The notes under the pieces: model-generated
The model's input: the letters and a program-made list of their open reading frames with translations, nothing else
Told to the model about the DNA's origin: nothing
The model's database searches: none
DNA from: Paraglaciecola psychrophila 170
GTDB lineage: Bacteria > Pseudomonadota > Gammaproteobacteria > Enterobacterales > Alteromonadaceae
NCBI RefSeq assembly: GCF_000347635.1
Contig: NC_020514.1
Coordinates: forward strand, 4,278,001-4,342,000
Reading direction: 5' to 3'
Length of the DNA: 64,000 bases
Part shown: one piece after another, positions 53,135 through 62,609 of the stretch
Numbering within the stretch: the stretch's first letter is position 1
Layout: every line of letters starts with the position of its first letter
Made by a program: the position numbers and the translations under genes

Positions 53135-53374
53135 CACAACACCCATAAAAAAGAAGTTAACAAGATTAAAAATCATTGATTTAATAAAGACGTTATCTGA
53201 AAAGATAAATAAGCTAGTACTATCGCCTTTTGTAAACTGCTTTATAATTTAAAACAAGAATCTGTCAACTGTTTTTGTATAAATTTTTTAATTCACACGC
53301 TGGACAACACTGTTTAGTATGAAAGTTGATCCAAACCTTTATAAATCACATAAAATTGTAACATTAAACTAACG

Positions 53375-53527
53375 TTACCTTTTTGACTCCCTAGCCGACA
53401 TCATTTCATATTTTACCAGCTCGATCCCTGTGACTTCACTGACCAATATTTTGATATTCACTTCACCTTTATCAGTGATTTGCATCAGTGACATTAGTTC
53501 GTTTGTTAAACTCGCTATAGCCTTCAT
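53375..53527 (-). CDS. Possible 50-residue protein or gene remnant
   Basis: An ATG at 53527 opens MKAIASLTNELMSLMQITDK and continues with GEVNIKILVSEVTGIELVKYEMMSARESKR to a TAA. The composition is clearly protein-like and amphipathic. No good ribosome site precedes it, and the frame stays open upstream of the ATG (RATSD), so it could be the C-terminus of a larger lost gene. I do not recognise a family. Confidence 0.35.
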   Translation of the reverse strand: MKAIASLTNELMSLMQITDKGEVNIKILVSEVTGIELVKYEMMSARESKR

Positions 53528-53646
53528 GTCGCTGGTTGCACGTTTTAATTAGTGTAAGCCCATATGTTTAATCAAAGGTAATTTGTCTTAAGACAATTAA
53601 CCCAGTGCATAATTCAGCCAACAAGACTATTGCAGTTGCATGCAAG

Positions 53647-53886
53647 CTACCTAAATGATTTTTGCTTAGAGACTTTTTTTAGACGATAAGAAGCTGTTTT
53701 TCGGTCTGTAAATAGCACTTCTAAACTTGTGGTACCGGCAAGTTTAACTTTGTATCTAAACACACACATCATGAGCTTTGAAATTGGCCAGCTAGGGTAT
53801 TGGTTTACTTTATCAACAAACGTTCTTAATGGATTAATTGTAGGCATGACAAGCATTTGAGCAAACAATCGCAAATTGAAAATCAA
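53647..53886 (-). CDS. Possible small basic protein
   Basis: A 79-residue frame begins MIFNLRLFAQMLVMPTINPL, possibly really from a later Met (MPTINPLRTFVDKVNQYPSW), and contains FRYKVKLAGTTSLEVLFTDRKTASYRLKKVSKQK. The basic C-terminus and regular composition look real. No signal peptide, membrane helix or known domain is evident. It may be a fragment of a larger gene. Confidence 0.35.
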   Translation of the reverse strand: MIFNLRLFAQMLVMPTINPLRTFVDKVNQYPSWPISKLMMCVFRYKVKLAGTTSLEVLFTDRKTASYRLKKVSKQKSFR

Positions 53887-54803
53887 TATGTTTTATTTAC
53901 AAAAATCTATTGTACTCCTGAGATCTAGGTTCACTGAACTTACATCTAAATACTTGAACCTCTTCTAATCTGGCACCTTATCGACTAGTTTAGCTGCCAG
54001 ATTCATTTCATTTTTCCGCAACATGATCAAAGGCGCTATCGAGTAATAAATGACAACTCAACTCCATCATGTATACCATGCGGGCCTTTGGATATCCTGC
54101 CTACTAAGCCTTATTTGCGTTACGTGCAAGCTGCGCAAAGCTGTCTGGGATGTATCTATGCTCTATCAATGTCACACAACACCTCAGTTCCAGCAATACT
54201 CACTGCAGCTAATGCCATAGTGTCCTGTAAGGGCCCCAGACATCCGGACAAAAAACAGGTTATTCCGGTGATGCCTAAAGCGGTGCATAACATCGATAGT
54301 AGCCGAAGGCAGGATTGTGAGTAAACGCACCGAAGCGTTTTATCGAGTGACACAAACAGACCCATACCCGGCCTGGTCTTTACTGTGGCTAAGGGTTATT
54401 CTCCCGCCAGCCGATGATAGAAACGGCTCCAAGGCTCATTTGTGGGAGAAATTTCGGGGCACCATTTGTATCCTGATAGTGGACACATGGGAGCATTTGA
54501 TGGACTTACGGTTAAACGAAGACAACTACGAGGTGACAGCGGTCAAAATAATCCTAAGAGGGACAATGTAGAACTAATGCGCTTAGCAGTATAAACTTAC
54601 GCGTGCCTGTGGTGTAAACACAGCGAGAGCAATCATTGTGGTTAGCAGGAGTCTGCCTTGAGAAGGAAGGAAAACAGGCCGAAAGTAGACCATTGACTGC
54701 TTTCGCAGAGAATTCCTGTGTATTAAGCCTTGCGCTGTTTTTTTGTGCTTAAATAAAAAAAATCGGTCATTCCTGCGAAAGTGGGCACCTCTCCGCAAGA
54801 CCT

Positions 54804-54841
54804 AAAAAAACCTCACTCCCGATACAGAAAAAGTGAGGTTT
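54804..54841 (-). terminator. Terminator of the second TonB receptor
   Basis: Arms AAACCTCACT (54808-54817) and AGTGAGGTTT (54832-54841) form a perfect 10-bp stem. The minus strand continues into seven T residues. It lies about 60 bp after the receptor stop. Confidence 0.82.
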
Positions 54842-54902
54842 GGTTTTACTAAGTCTAGTGGATGCTAGCGCTTTTCGATATTAACCTAGGTTATTTTCGG
54901 TT

Positions 54903-57353
54903 TTACCATTCTTCAAAAGAATAAGTGAAACGAAGACCAATAGTTCTTGGCCGTAGCACGTTAGTTACGAAGCTTCTAACAGTCGCGCCATCAACGGTTT
55001 GATTAATCAATGGTGTTGATTGCACGCCTGTTTCAGCAAACTTATCAAACACGTTATTCACATAAGCAGTAACGGTCCAATCATCTGTTAGATAAGTAAT
55101 ACGAGCGTTTGCTACACCAAAACTAGGAAGTGTATAACTTCCGCCAAGGCCACCAGTACGCGAAAGAATGTCGCTTTGCCAAGCAAAATCGCCACTATAG
55201 GTCAACTCTGCGTCGTTAGACAAGCTCTGGTAATATGTAGCAGACAACGAGACCTGATTTTCCGGTGAACCAGGTAATCTATCACCTGCAGAGCCATCTA
55301 TGAAGTCTGCACCAAAGCCTGGAGGAGCAATTGTACGTATTAAAGAAGGCACATCTTTAGATAGTTCACTGGTAGTTTGACTGAATGACCCCCTTAGGTT
55401 TAGATTATCGGTGGCATTCCAATTGAAAGTGGCCTCTAAGCCCTTTGATTCTGCACCATTAGCATTAATCGTAATAGGTATAGAAGCATTTACCGTTGCT
55501 GATGATAGCTGGTTGTCTTCCCACTTAATGTAGTAAATAGCGCCATTTAGGGTAAGGCTTCCGTCTAACCAACGACTCTTTACACCAAGTTCATGGTTTC
55601 GTGTGGTATCTGGCCCATATGAACGTTCATCAAACTCTGCAAAATCGTCAGGACCCGGGCCAAATTGCTGCCCTGGTGCAAGGTTACAGTTCCCCTGCGC
55701 CGCGTTAGGATCATACTCGTCGCATTCTCCGCCGCCGTTGCCGCCACCGATACGGAAGCCCTCACTGATAGTAAAGTAGGCATTGAGGTCTTCATTGAAC
55801 ACATAAGAGGTGTTAAATTTAAATAAACTACCATCATCTTTTTGCTCTAAATCAGGGTCAAAGTCTCTTGACTCAATTTCATCTAGGCTTGCTGCTACAA
55901 AGCCAGAATCAAAGAGCGGGAAATCAACTGTAGATTGGTCTTTAATATCGTATTTGTAGAACCTACCGCCGATAGTCACTTGCCATTTATCGGTAATTTC
56001 GTAACCTACTTCACCAAAAATCGCTTGTTCTACAATTTTGGTTGAGCCAGCAGAGAAATATTCCAGATCGTCAGGACGATCAAATCCGGCAAAAGCTGCA
56101 TAACCTGGCGTAAATTCTGCTGAGTAACTCACGTTTTCAAGCTTGTTGTAAAAGCCACCTACAATCCAGTTTAAATTTGAATCTGAAGTAGAGACTAAAC
56201 GCACTTCTTGGTTGAAGGTTTCTTCTCTTTCATTTTCATCAGTAAAGGCCGTGAAGGTTGGAAAGGTTTCGTAAGAGTATTCAAGACTGATAAGTAAGTC
56301 TGTTTGATCACGTTGCCCGCGTTCTTCATAACTGGTAATACCCGTTGCAGAAGTGAGTTCTGCAAAACCTAAATCAACTGTAATTTCTAAAGCTAATAAG
56401 CTAGTGCTTTCGTCATTCGGCTCGCGTAGGCGTTGCGCATTTTCATATTTACCAGTTGCCAATTCGCCTCTGTGGCTAGAGATAGTTCGGCCTTCATTTT
56501 CTTCTTCTTGCCAATAATAGGTAAGGGTTGCATCTAGTTCTTCCATTGGTTGCCAACGCAATGCAAGTTTGCCAGTAAGTGATTCTTGCCCGTTAACATC
56601 TTCAGCCGGGTCAAACTGATCACTACCGCGAGTAGCATCAGGTTCAGAAACACCAATTTGACGAACCACGAAGGGTTGGTCAATAAAACCAGGATCATCA
56701 TAACTATCAAGTGAAGCACGAAACGCAAAGGTGTCACTTAAAGGTACGTTTACCGTAAAACCAAGGTCATTGCCAAAATCGTCACTCTCATTAGTGCTAA
56801 ATAAGTCGCCTCTAATATCAAATGAACCTGCATCAAATTCTGGCTTGTTAGGAATGTAACGTATTGCACCGCTTAACGTGCCTGCGCCATAAAGTGTGCC
56901 TTGTGGACCCAATAACACTTCAATACGCTCTACGTCAGTTATTCTCATATCAACAGCAAGCGGTATTTCGCCTAGGTATGTAGCAACGGTGCCACCTTGA
57001 TCATTACCATCACCTTGACCCAGTGGATCAGCATTGATACCACGCACTATTAAGGGGTTACCGTTTCGTCCACCTTGGTCTAAAGCAACAATACCTGGTA
57101 TGAATCTTAGGGCTTCCGATATATCACCCACACCTTGTCTTTCGAGTTGACTACCATCTAATGCCGCTATATTAATCGGCACATCTTGAATAGAGCCCTC
57201 TCGGCGCGTGGCTGTAACGGTAATTAGCTCTATATCTTTCGTGCTTTTTTCGCTGCTTTCTTGCGCGAAAGTTGGCACGGCTATGGCAGTACTTAATAGT
57301 GTAAGCGTCAGGGCTTGGGCAATTAAATTGGGCTTAAAATTATTTTTTTTCAT
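54903..57353 (-). CDS. TonB-dependent receptor
   Basis: An 816-residue outer-membrane transporter. The start at 57353 (MKKNNFKPNLIAQALTLTLL) begins a clear signal peptide ending VPTFAQE; a frame extending to 57545 covers promoter sequence. The TonB-box region is IELITVTATRREGSIQDVPI, the plug motif VLLGPQGTLYGAGTLSGAIRYI is near residue 130, and the barrel ends FTYSFEEW. Its plug type resembles receptors of Alteromonads/Sphingomonads for carbohydrates or other organics. It is divergent from a TPR-sulfotransferase gene, a pairing common in this bacterial group. Confidence 0.92.
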   Translation of the reverse strand: MKKNNFKPNLIAQALTLTLLSTAIAVPTFAQESSEKSTKDIELITVTATRREGSIQDVPINIAALDGSQLERQGVGDISEALRFIPGIVALDQGGRNGNPLIVRGINADPLGQGDGNDQGGTVATYLGEIPLAVDMRITDVERIEVLLGPQGTLYGAGTLSGAIRYIPNKPEFDAGSFDIRGDLFSTNESDDFGNDLGFTVNVPLSDTFAFRASLDSYDDPGFIDQPFVVRQIGVSEPDATRGSDQFDPAEDVNGQESLTGKLALRWQPMEELDATLTYYWQEEENEGRTISSHRGELATGKYENAQRLREPNDESTSLLALEITVDLGFAELTSATGITSYEERGQRDQTDLLISLEYSYETFPTFTAFTDENEREETFNQEVRLVSTSDSNLNWIVGGFYNKLENVSYSAEFTPGYAAFAGFDRPDDLEYFSAGSTKIVEQAIFGEVGYEITDKWQVTIGGRFYKYDIKDQSTVDFPLFDSGFVAASLDEIESRDFDPDLEQKDDGSLFKFNTSYVFNEDLNAYFTISEGFRIGGGNGGGECDEYDPNAAQGNCNLAPGQQFGPGPDDFAEFDERSYGPDTTRNHELGVKSRWLDGSLTLNGAIYYIKWEDNQLSSATVNASIPITINANGAESKGLEATFNWNATDNLNLRGSFSQTTSELSKDVPSLIRTIAPPGFGADFIDGSAGDRLPGSPENQVSLSATYYQSLSNDAELTYSGDFAWQSDILSRTGGLGGSYTLPSFGVANARITYLTDDWTVTAYVNNVFDKFAETGVQSTPLINQTVDGATVRSFVTNVLRPRTIGLRFTYSFEEW

Positions 57354-57603
57354 ATTAAATACCTGTACAGTGTGTTTTTTGTCAAAGGACGGTGTGTCAA
57401 AAAGAGTTGTTTTTAAAATGACTGTTTTAACAGTGCTTATATTACTTTTTGTGATAGTGCCAGATAACACCAATTTTAGTATCTCGATTGTCCCAGTATT
57501 TGTCAACTCGATGGCTGGCAAGGCTGCCTTGGTGTTGTAATACAATAGCGGTTTGGTACCCTACAGCTTATTTCAATTATTAATAAGAACAACGTCCAAA
57601 ACC

Positions 57604-59193
57604 ATGTCCAAAATTATCCCCCATGTAATTGACGATAATCTGTTGTTAATGGCGAAAGGTGAATACAAAATAGTTCACGCTAATGCTATGTCGCTTATTC
57701 GCACTAACGTGGGCGATCCTGCGCCCTATTTACTGCTTGCTAAACTATGCTTCGATCACGAAAATTATGTCAAAGCAAGGGAATTGTTCGAAAAAAGCGT
57801 AAGTTTAGCCCCTGATAATATTCGTGTGCTTACCTACTTCAGTCAGGCGCTTACTCAATTGGGTGAGCATGGTGAAGCTGGACTATTTGCAGATAGGGCC
57901 GCTAGTTTAGCTCCTAGTAATGCCCACATTGCCGACACATTAGGCGTTGTTTATAGTCGCTTAGGCTTTCATGAAAAGGCCGTTCTTTGTTTTCAACAAG
58001 CAGTATCTTTAGATGTTAAACCTGCAAATTATCATTATAATTTAGCCGCTTCTTTGCAGTTTTTAGGTAATTTTGAAGCTGCCAAAATTGCTTATGAAGA
58101 AAGCTTAAGACGAGCCCCTGAATTGTATAGGCCTTTAGCTTCACTAGTCAGCCTTGAAAAACAAAGTGTTGAAAAAAATAAGATTGACGCTTTATTGGCA
58201 AGCTACCAACGCTGGAAAAAAGACAGTGACGCCGTTTTATACATTGGTCATGCTTTGGCTAAGACCTATGAAGATTTAGGTGATTACACCACCAGTTTTG
58301 AATGGCTTAAAAAAGCAAAATTGGGCAAAAGCGTAACAGCCAATGCTTTTAATTATGAAGGGGTATTTTCAGCCGCTCAGGAACCAGCAATATCAAATAG
58401 CAAAACAGATAAGGCATTAGAGACACCATCAGATAAGCTGGCATCATGCCCAATCTTTATAGTAGGTTTACCTAGAACCGGCACTACATTGGTCGATAGG
58501 ATTCTATCTAGTCATCGAGATGTGGTGTCTGGAGGGGAACTAAACACATTTGCAGAGCTGGTTAAACGAGCAACTAGTACCGAGTCCAATTTGGTGCTTG
58601 ATGCAGAAACACTTTACCAAGCAAATACGCTCGAGCTACATAATGTTGGCGAACAGTACATAGAGGCAACTAGCGCTTTACGCAGAAACGCAATCCGCTT
58701 CACAGACAAAATGCCACTTAATTTTTTTTATGCCAAAATAATTTTAAAAGCCTTACCAAACGCTAGGATCATTGTGTTGAGGAGAGGTGCTATGGATAGT
58801 TGTTTAAGCAACTATAGACAATTACTCACTACACAACATTCCTATTACGATTACACCTACAGCTTAAAAGCTACCGCACAATTTTATCGCCAATTCGACC
58901 AACTCATGGGCCATTGGCGTGCAAACTTACCCAGTAATCGTTTTATGGAAGTGCAGTACGAAGATATTGTATTTAAACAACAAGCCACCACTGAAAAACT
59001 GCTTAAATTTTGTGACCTTGAATGGGACGATGCATGTTTACGTTTCCATGAAAACAAAGCGCCAGTATCCACTGCTAGTTCAGTGCAGGTTAGGCAACCT
59101 CTTTACTCAGGCTCTATTGGCCGCTGGAAACGCTATGGTGATTTGTTACATGAACTTAAAGATGATTTGGGTGATCTAGCTGAGGATGTATAA
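57604..59193 (+). CDS. TPR-repeat sulfotransferase
   Basis: About 529 residues from the ATG at 57604; an upstream start at 57553 would add 17. The N-terminal half (to about residue 215) is a TPR array, with units such as APYLLLAKLCFDHENYVKAR and HIADTLGVVYSRLGFHEKAV. The C-terminal half is a sulfotransferase: the PAPS 5'-phosphosulfate loop FIVGLPRTGTTLVDRIL near 290 and the 3'-phosphate motif VLRRGAMDSCLSNYR near 395. The acceptor is unknown. It is divergent from the TonB receptor. No signal peptide is seen. Confidence 0.88.
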   Translation: MSKIIPHVIDDNLLLMAKGEYKIVHANAMSLIRTNVGDPAPYLLLAKLCFDHENYVKARELFEKSVSLAPDNIRVLTYFSQALTQLGEHGEAGLFADRAASLAPSNAHIADTLGVVYSRLGFHEKAVLCFQQAVSLDVKPANYHYNLAASLQFLGNFEAAKIAYEESLRRAPELYRPLASLVSLEKQSVEKNKIDALLASYQRWKKDSDAVLYIGHALAKTYEDLGDYTTSFEWLKKAKLGKSVTANAFNYEGVFSAAQEPAISNSKTDKALETPSDKLASCPIFIVGLPRTGTTLVDRILSSHRDVVSGGELNTFAELVKRATSTESNLVLDAETLYQANTLELHNVGEQYIEATSALRRNAIRFTDKMPLNFFYAKIILKALPNARIIVLRRGAMDSCLSNYRQLLTTQHSYYDYTYSLKATAQFYRQFDQLMGHWRANLPSNRFMEVQYEDIVFKQQATTEKLLKFCDLEWDDACLRFHENKAPVSTASSVQVRQPLYSGSIGRWKRYGDLLHELKDDLGDLAEDV

Positions 59194-59199
59194 CGATAA

Positions 59200-59688
59200 C
59201 GGCAACTTCGTTGTCGTGTTCCCGTTGTGGGGGCGCCTCACAAATATTGACTACTTGGGAATATTGATACTTTAACATTGGAGCGGGAAACGAGATTTGT
59301 AACCGCCAACCGCGTTGTCGTGTACCCCTTGGGGTCGCCTAACGGGTATTGACTAGTCTGAAACACTGACTTTTAACATTGGAGCGGGAAACGAGATTTG
59401 TAACCGCCAACCGAGTTGTCGCGTGCCCCTTGGGGTCGCTTAAACGATATACATTGAATCAAGCTTTTACTGTGGCTTATCATTGGAGCGGGAAACGAGA
59501 TTTGTAACCGCCAACCGCGTTGTCGTGTACCCCTTGGGGTCGCTTAAACGATATACATTGAATCAAGCTTTTACTGTGGCTTATCATTGGAGCGGTAAAC
59601 GAGATTTGTAACCGCCAACCGCGTTGTCGTGTACCCCTTGGGGTCGCCTAACGGGTATTGACTAGTCTGAAACACTGACTTTTAACAT
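59200..59688 (-). repeat. Tandem array carrying copies of the tRNA-Gly 3' end
   Basis: Downstream of tRNA-Gly (on its strand) the last 19 nt of the tRNA, AATCTCGTTTCCCGCTCCA, recur four times, with the CCA complement starting at 59588, 59484, 59380 and 59279. Spacing is 101, 104, 104 and 101 bp. The copy at 59588 has one mismatch. Each is followed by GTAACCGCCAACCGCGTTGT-type sequence with CCCCTTGGGG, then one of two alternative spacers in the order A-B-B-A. A fifth, diverged spacer unit lies at 59200-59278. None of the copies has a tRNA 5' half. Confidence 0.92.
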
Positions 59689-59763
59689 TGGAGCGGGAAA
59701 CGAGATTCGAACTCGCGACCCCAACCTTGGCAAGGTTGTGCTCTACCACTGAGCTATTCCCGC
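59689..59763 (-). tRNA. tRNA-Gly (anticodon GCC)
   Basis: A 75-nt cloverleaf on the minus strand. The acceptor stem is GCGGGAA paired with TTCCCGC, followed by T and an encoded CCA. D-arm AGCTCAGTGGTAGAGC, anticodon loop TTGCCAA on a CAACC/GGTTG stem, and T-arm GCGAGTTCGAATCTCGT complete it. It lies beside orn, as the glyVXY genes do in E. coli, but only one intact copy is present here. Confidence 0.97.
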
Positions 59764-59917
59764 ATAATGATGATACCGCTCTAAGCTGTGGTTGCCTAAA
59801 GCGAGGCGCATTCTACAAAAATGAGACTTCATTGCAAGCATTAAAGCCCAATTTTATGATATTTTTTGCTAATTACTACATATTGATGGATTAGCGAACA
59901 AATATTCATACGTAAAA

Positions 59918-60458
59918 TTAAATATTAAAGACATGTTGACGGGTATTAACCATTTCTGCGATGGACTCGCGAATATCATCTAGCGCTAGATGCACACCTT
60001 TTTTGTGAAAACGTCTACCATTCTGGTTTCCACGACGAACCACTCTTGATCGTACTCACATCAATATTTCTATAATGAAAATATTGTTCAAGCTCAGACA
60101 TGTACTTGACTAAAAAGCGACGATCCTGACCTATTGTGTTTCCACACAGTGGAGATATCCCCTTAGGTACAAAATCTTCTAAAAACAAAATGGTTTGTTC
60201 CACTGCTTGTTGTTCGTTAACGTCACTATCACGACAACGTTTGGTAAGACCTGATTTGCCGTGTGTATCTGTGCACCATTGATCCATACCATTAAGCACT
60301 TCATCAGGCTGATAAATGGCTAACACCGGACCTTCGGCCAATATATTCAAATTTTTATCTGTCACTATAGTGGCAATTTCCAAGACGACATCAGTCTCAG
60401 GCTCTAACCCTGTCATTTCCATATCGATCCACACTAAATTTTCGTTGTTTACTGACAT
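59918..60458 (-). CDS. orn: Oligoribonuclease (frame broken by clustered indels)
   Basis: A DEDDh 3'-5' exonuclease that degrades nanoRNA. The start at 60458 ([20 protein letters not shown]) has AGGAGT upstream and holds the first catalytic D and [17 protein letters not shown] follows. The frame then reads [13 protein letters not shown] and stops at 60015, where the family has roughly STIKELVRRWKPEM. The remaining C-terminus, [20 protein letters not shown] with the catalytic H and D, is present in another frame, ending at 59918. Restoring about five single bases in short homopolymers between 59998 and 60046 rebuilds a full-length gene. It is divergent from rsgA, as in E. coli. Confidence 0.9.
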
Positions 60459-60574
60459 GCTGACTCCTAATTGAAAACTTTTGATGAGTAACAAATACAT
60501 TAATGATTTGGTATCCGCTCCCTCAAACGTTAACATGATACAAGAAATAATATTAATTACAGCAAAGATAAAAC

Positions 60575-61609
60575 GTGGCTAAAAAACCAAAGTTAACAGA
60601 CAGGCAAAAACGACAAGTCTCAGTAAATCGCACGAAGCGCCTTTCGAGTGGTGCAAAGCCGAGTGAAATTGAAGATAATCAGTTTGGCGAACAGCAAAGC
60701 GGACGTGTTATAGGACGATTTGGTAAACATGCAGATGTTGAAGATCGGGCAGGAACAGTGCACAGATGTCACATGCGGCGCACCATTAATAGCGTGGTAT
60801 GTGGCGACGAAGTGTTATTTAGGCCAGGGAAAGATCAAACCTTAAGCATCAGCGGTATTATTGAGATTGTTCAAGACAGAAAGTCTGTTCTCACCCGTCC
60901 TGACTTTTATGATGGGGTAAAACCTGTTGCGGCTAACATCGATCAAATCATCATTGTAAGTTCGGTATTACCAAGCTTATCTTTGAATATTATCGACAGA
61001 TATTTGGTTGCTGCTGAAGATGTGGAAATTACGCCAGTAGTATTATTAAACAAAGTCGAGTTGCTTGATCCACAACAACTGAATGAAGTCGAAAGTCAGC
61101 TAAATATTTATCGCGATATCGGCTATCAAATTGTGTACACCAGTTGTAAAACATTGACTGGGCTTGATGAACTTGCAGTATGTTTGAAGGATAAAGTCAG
61201 TGTATTTGTTGGTCAATCTGGTGTAGGAAAATCAAGTTTAATCAATGAGTTGTTACCTGAAGCAGACGAAATAATTGGCGATATATCCGACAACTCTGGA
61301 TTAGGTCAACACACCACTACAACTGCAAAATTACTGCACTTTCCTGATGGTGGGGATTTAATAGATTCTCCTGGGGTACGTGAATTTGCCCTGTGGCACC
61401 TCCCTGCAGAAAGATTAACTAATGGGTTTAGAGAATTCAGAGACTATTTAGGCGGTTGCAAATTTCGAGATTGTAAACATGGCAATGATCCAGGATGCTT
61501 GATCAAAGCAGCGGTTGAAGAAGGTAAAATTAGTCCACAACGTTATCAAAGCTACCACAAAATATTGTTAAATATGGATGAGTTACGCCCAGCACATACA
61601 AAGGTTTAA
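60575..61609 (+). CDS. rsgA: Small ribosomal subunit biogenesis GTPase
   Basis: A 344-residue circularly permuted GTPase that checks late 30S maturation. Order: basic N-terminus, OB fold (about 45-110), G4 motif LLNKVEL, G1 [14 protein letters not shown] near 218, G3 DSPGVREF, and a C-terminal zinc site [17 protein letters not shown]. The start is a GTG at 60575. It is divergent from orn and upstream of psd, the arrangement seen in E. coli. Confidence 0.96.
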   Translation: MAKKPKLTDRQKRQVSVNRTKRLSSGAKPSEIEDNQFGEQQSGRVIGRFGKHADVEDRAGTVHRCHMRRTINSVVCGDEVLFRPGKDQTLSISGIIEIVQDRKSVLTRPDFYDGVKPVAANIDQIIIVSSVLPSLSLNIIDRYLVAAEDVEITPVVLLNKVELLDPQQLNEVESQLNIYRDIGYQIVYTSCKTLTGLDELAVCLKDKVSVFVGQSGVGKSSLINELLPEADEIIGDISDNSGLGQHTTTTAKLLHFPDGGDLIDSPGVREFALWHLPAERLTNGFREFRDYLGGCKFRDCKHGNDPGCLIKAAVEEGKISPQRYQSYHKILLNMDELRPAHTKV

Positions 61610-61745
61610 TGCTCCTCAGTTTAAGCACATATTTCGCCGGCAAAATCGACTAGCATATAGCCTATTGAACTTAGTGAAAAAAGCAAAGCCTCGATTATTA
61701 CGGTACAATTCTAATCGTTGAAGTCAGATTATTAGGAAAGCTACT

Positions 61746-62606
61746 TTGTTTGATTCGTTAAAAATTGCTCTGCAATATATTACTCCAAAACACCTGTTAT
61801 CTCGATTGGTGGGCTCACTCGCTGCTGCTGAAGCTGGTTCAATGACCACAGCTGTAATTAAACTCTTTATCAAGCAATATAAAGTTGATATGTCTGAGGC
61901 ACTCGACTCAGACCCTGCATCCTATTCATCATTTAACGCTTTTTTTACTCGGCAACTTAAAGCTGACGTTAGGTCGATCTGCCAAGATGAAAAACAACTC
62001 GCCTTACCTGTTGATGGCGCAGTGAGTCAATTAGGCGATATTAAACACGATGCTATTTTCCAAGCCAAAGGCCATAACTACAGCCTGACCACATTATTAG
62101 GTGGAAAACCTGAACTTGCAAAGCCTTTTTTGGATGGTAAATTTGCAACGATTTATCTTTCCCCTAAAGACTATCATCGCATTCATATGCCGATAGACGG
62201 GCAGCTGACAGATATGATTTACGTACCTGGTGAGCTGTTTTCTGTGAGTCCTCTTACAGCAGAACGTGTGCCTGGGTTATTTGCAAGAAACGAACGAGTA
62301 GTGGCCATTTTTGAGACTGAAATAGGTCAGATGGCGATGGTCTTGGTAGGTGCGACAATTGTTGCCAGCATCGAAACTAAATGGGCAGGCACTGTTTCAC
62401 CTCCAGCAGGTAAAAACGTGCTGCATTGGCAATATCCCACTCAAGGTGATAACTCAGTCTCTATTAAAAAGGGCGAAGAGATGGGTTTATTTAAACTTGG
62501 ATCAACTATTGTCGCTTGCTTCGAAGCTAACTCTATTGAATTTGCAGATCTGGATGCAGGAGACGTAACACGCCTCGGCGACGTTTTCGCAACAATAACA
62601 AAGTAA
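61746..62606 (+). CDS. psd: Phosphatidylserine decarboxylase proenzyme
   Basis: A 286-residue pyruvoyl enzyme that makes phosphatidylethanolamine at the inner membrane. The self-cleavage motif LGST lies in [12 protein letters not shown] near residue 251, which splits the chain into beta and alpha subunits. The segment [14 protein letters not shown] holds the conserved His. The start is a TTG at 61746 with AGGAAAG upstream. It follows rsgA by 136 bp; the DMT transporter starts 4 bp after its stop. Confidence 0.96.
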   Translation: MFDSLKIALQYITPKHLLSRLVGSLAAAEAGSMTTAVIKLFIKQYKVDMSEALDSDPASYSSFNAFFTRQLKADVRSICQDEKQLALPVDGAVSQLGDIKHDAIFQAKGHNYSLTTLLGGKPELAKPFLDGKFATIYLSPKDYHRIHMPIDGQLTDMIYVPGELFSVSPLTAERVPGLFARNERVVAIFETEIGQMAMVLVGATIVASIETKWAGTVSPPAGKNVLHWQYPTQGDNSVSIKKGEEMGLFKLGSTIVACFEANSIEFADLDAGDVTRLGDVFATITK

Positions 62607-62609
62607 TCA

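Larger units (their letters stand above)
53135..54902. other. 1.8-kb gene-poor stretch with small uncertain frames
   Basis: No confident gene is seen between the maoP-like gene and the TonB receptor. It contains two short minus-strand frames listed separately, plus-strand frames at 54051-54221, 54088-54324 and 54317-54571 with unlike composition and no recognisable domains, a GTCATTCCTGCGAAAG-type palindromic string near 54762-54780 facing CTTTCGCAGAGAATTCCTG near 54701, and the receptor terminator. The part from about 54050 to 54700 looks less AT-rich than its surroundings and may be a decayed foreign insert. Confidence 0.5.

Noticed and set aside
59279..59607. Additional tRNA-Gly genes
   Set aside because: Only the last 19-20 nt match the tRNA; the acceptor 5' strand, D-arm and anticodon arm are absent in every unit.
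59200..59763. CRISPR array
   Set aside because: The units are about 100 bp with only two alternating spacer types, begin with tRNA 3' sequence, and no cas genes are present.
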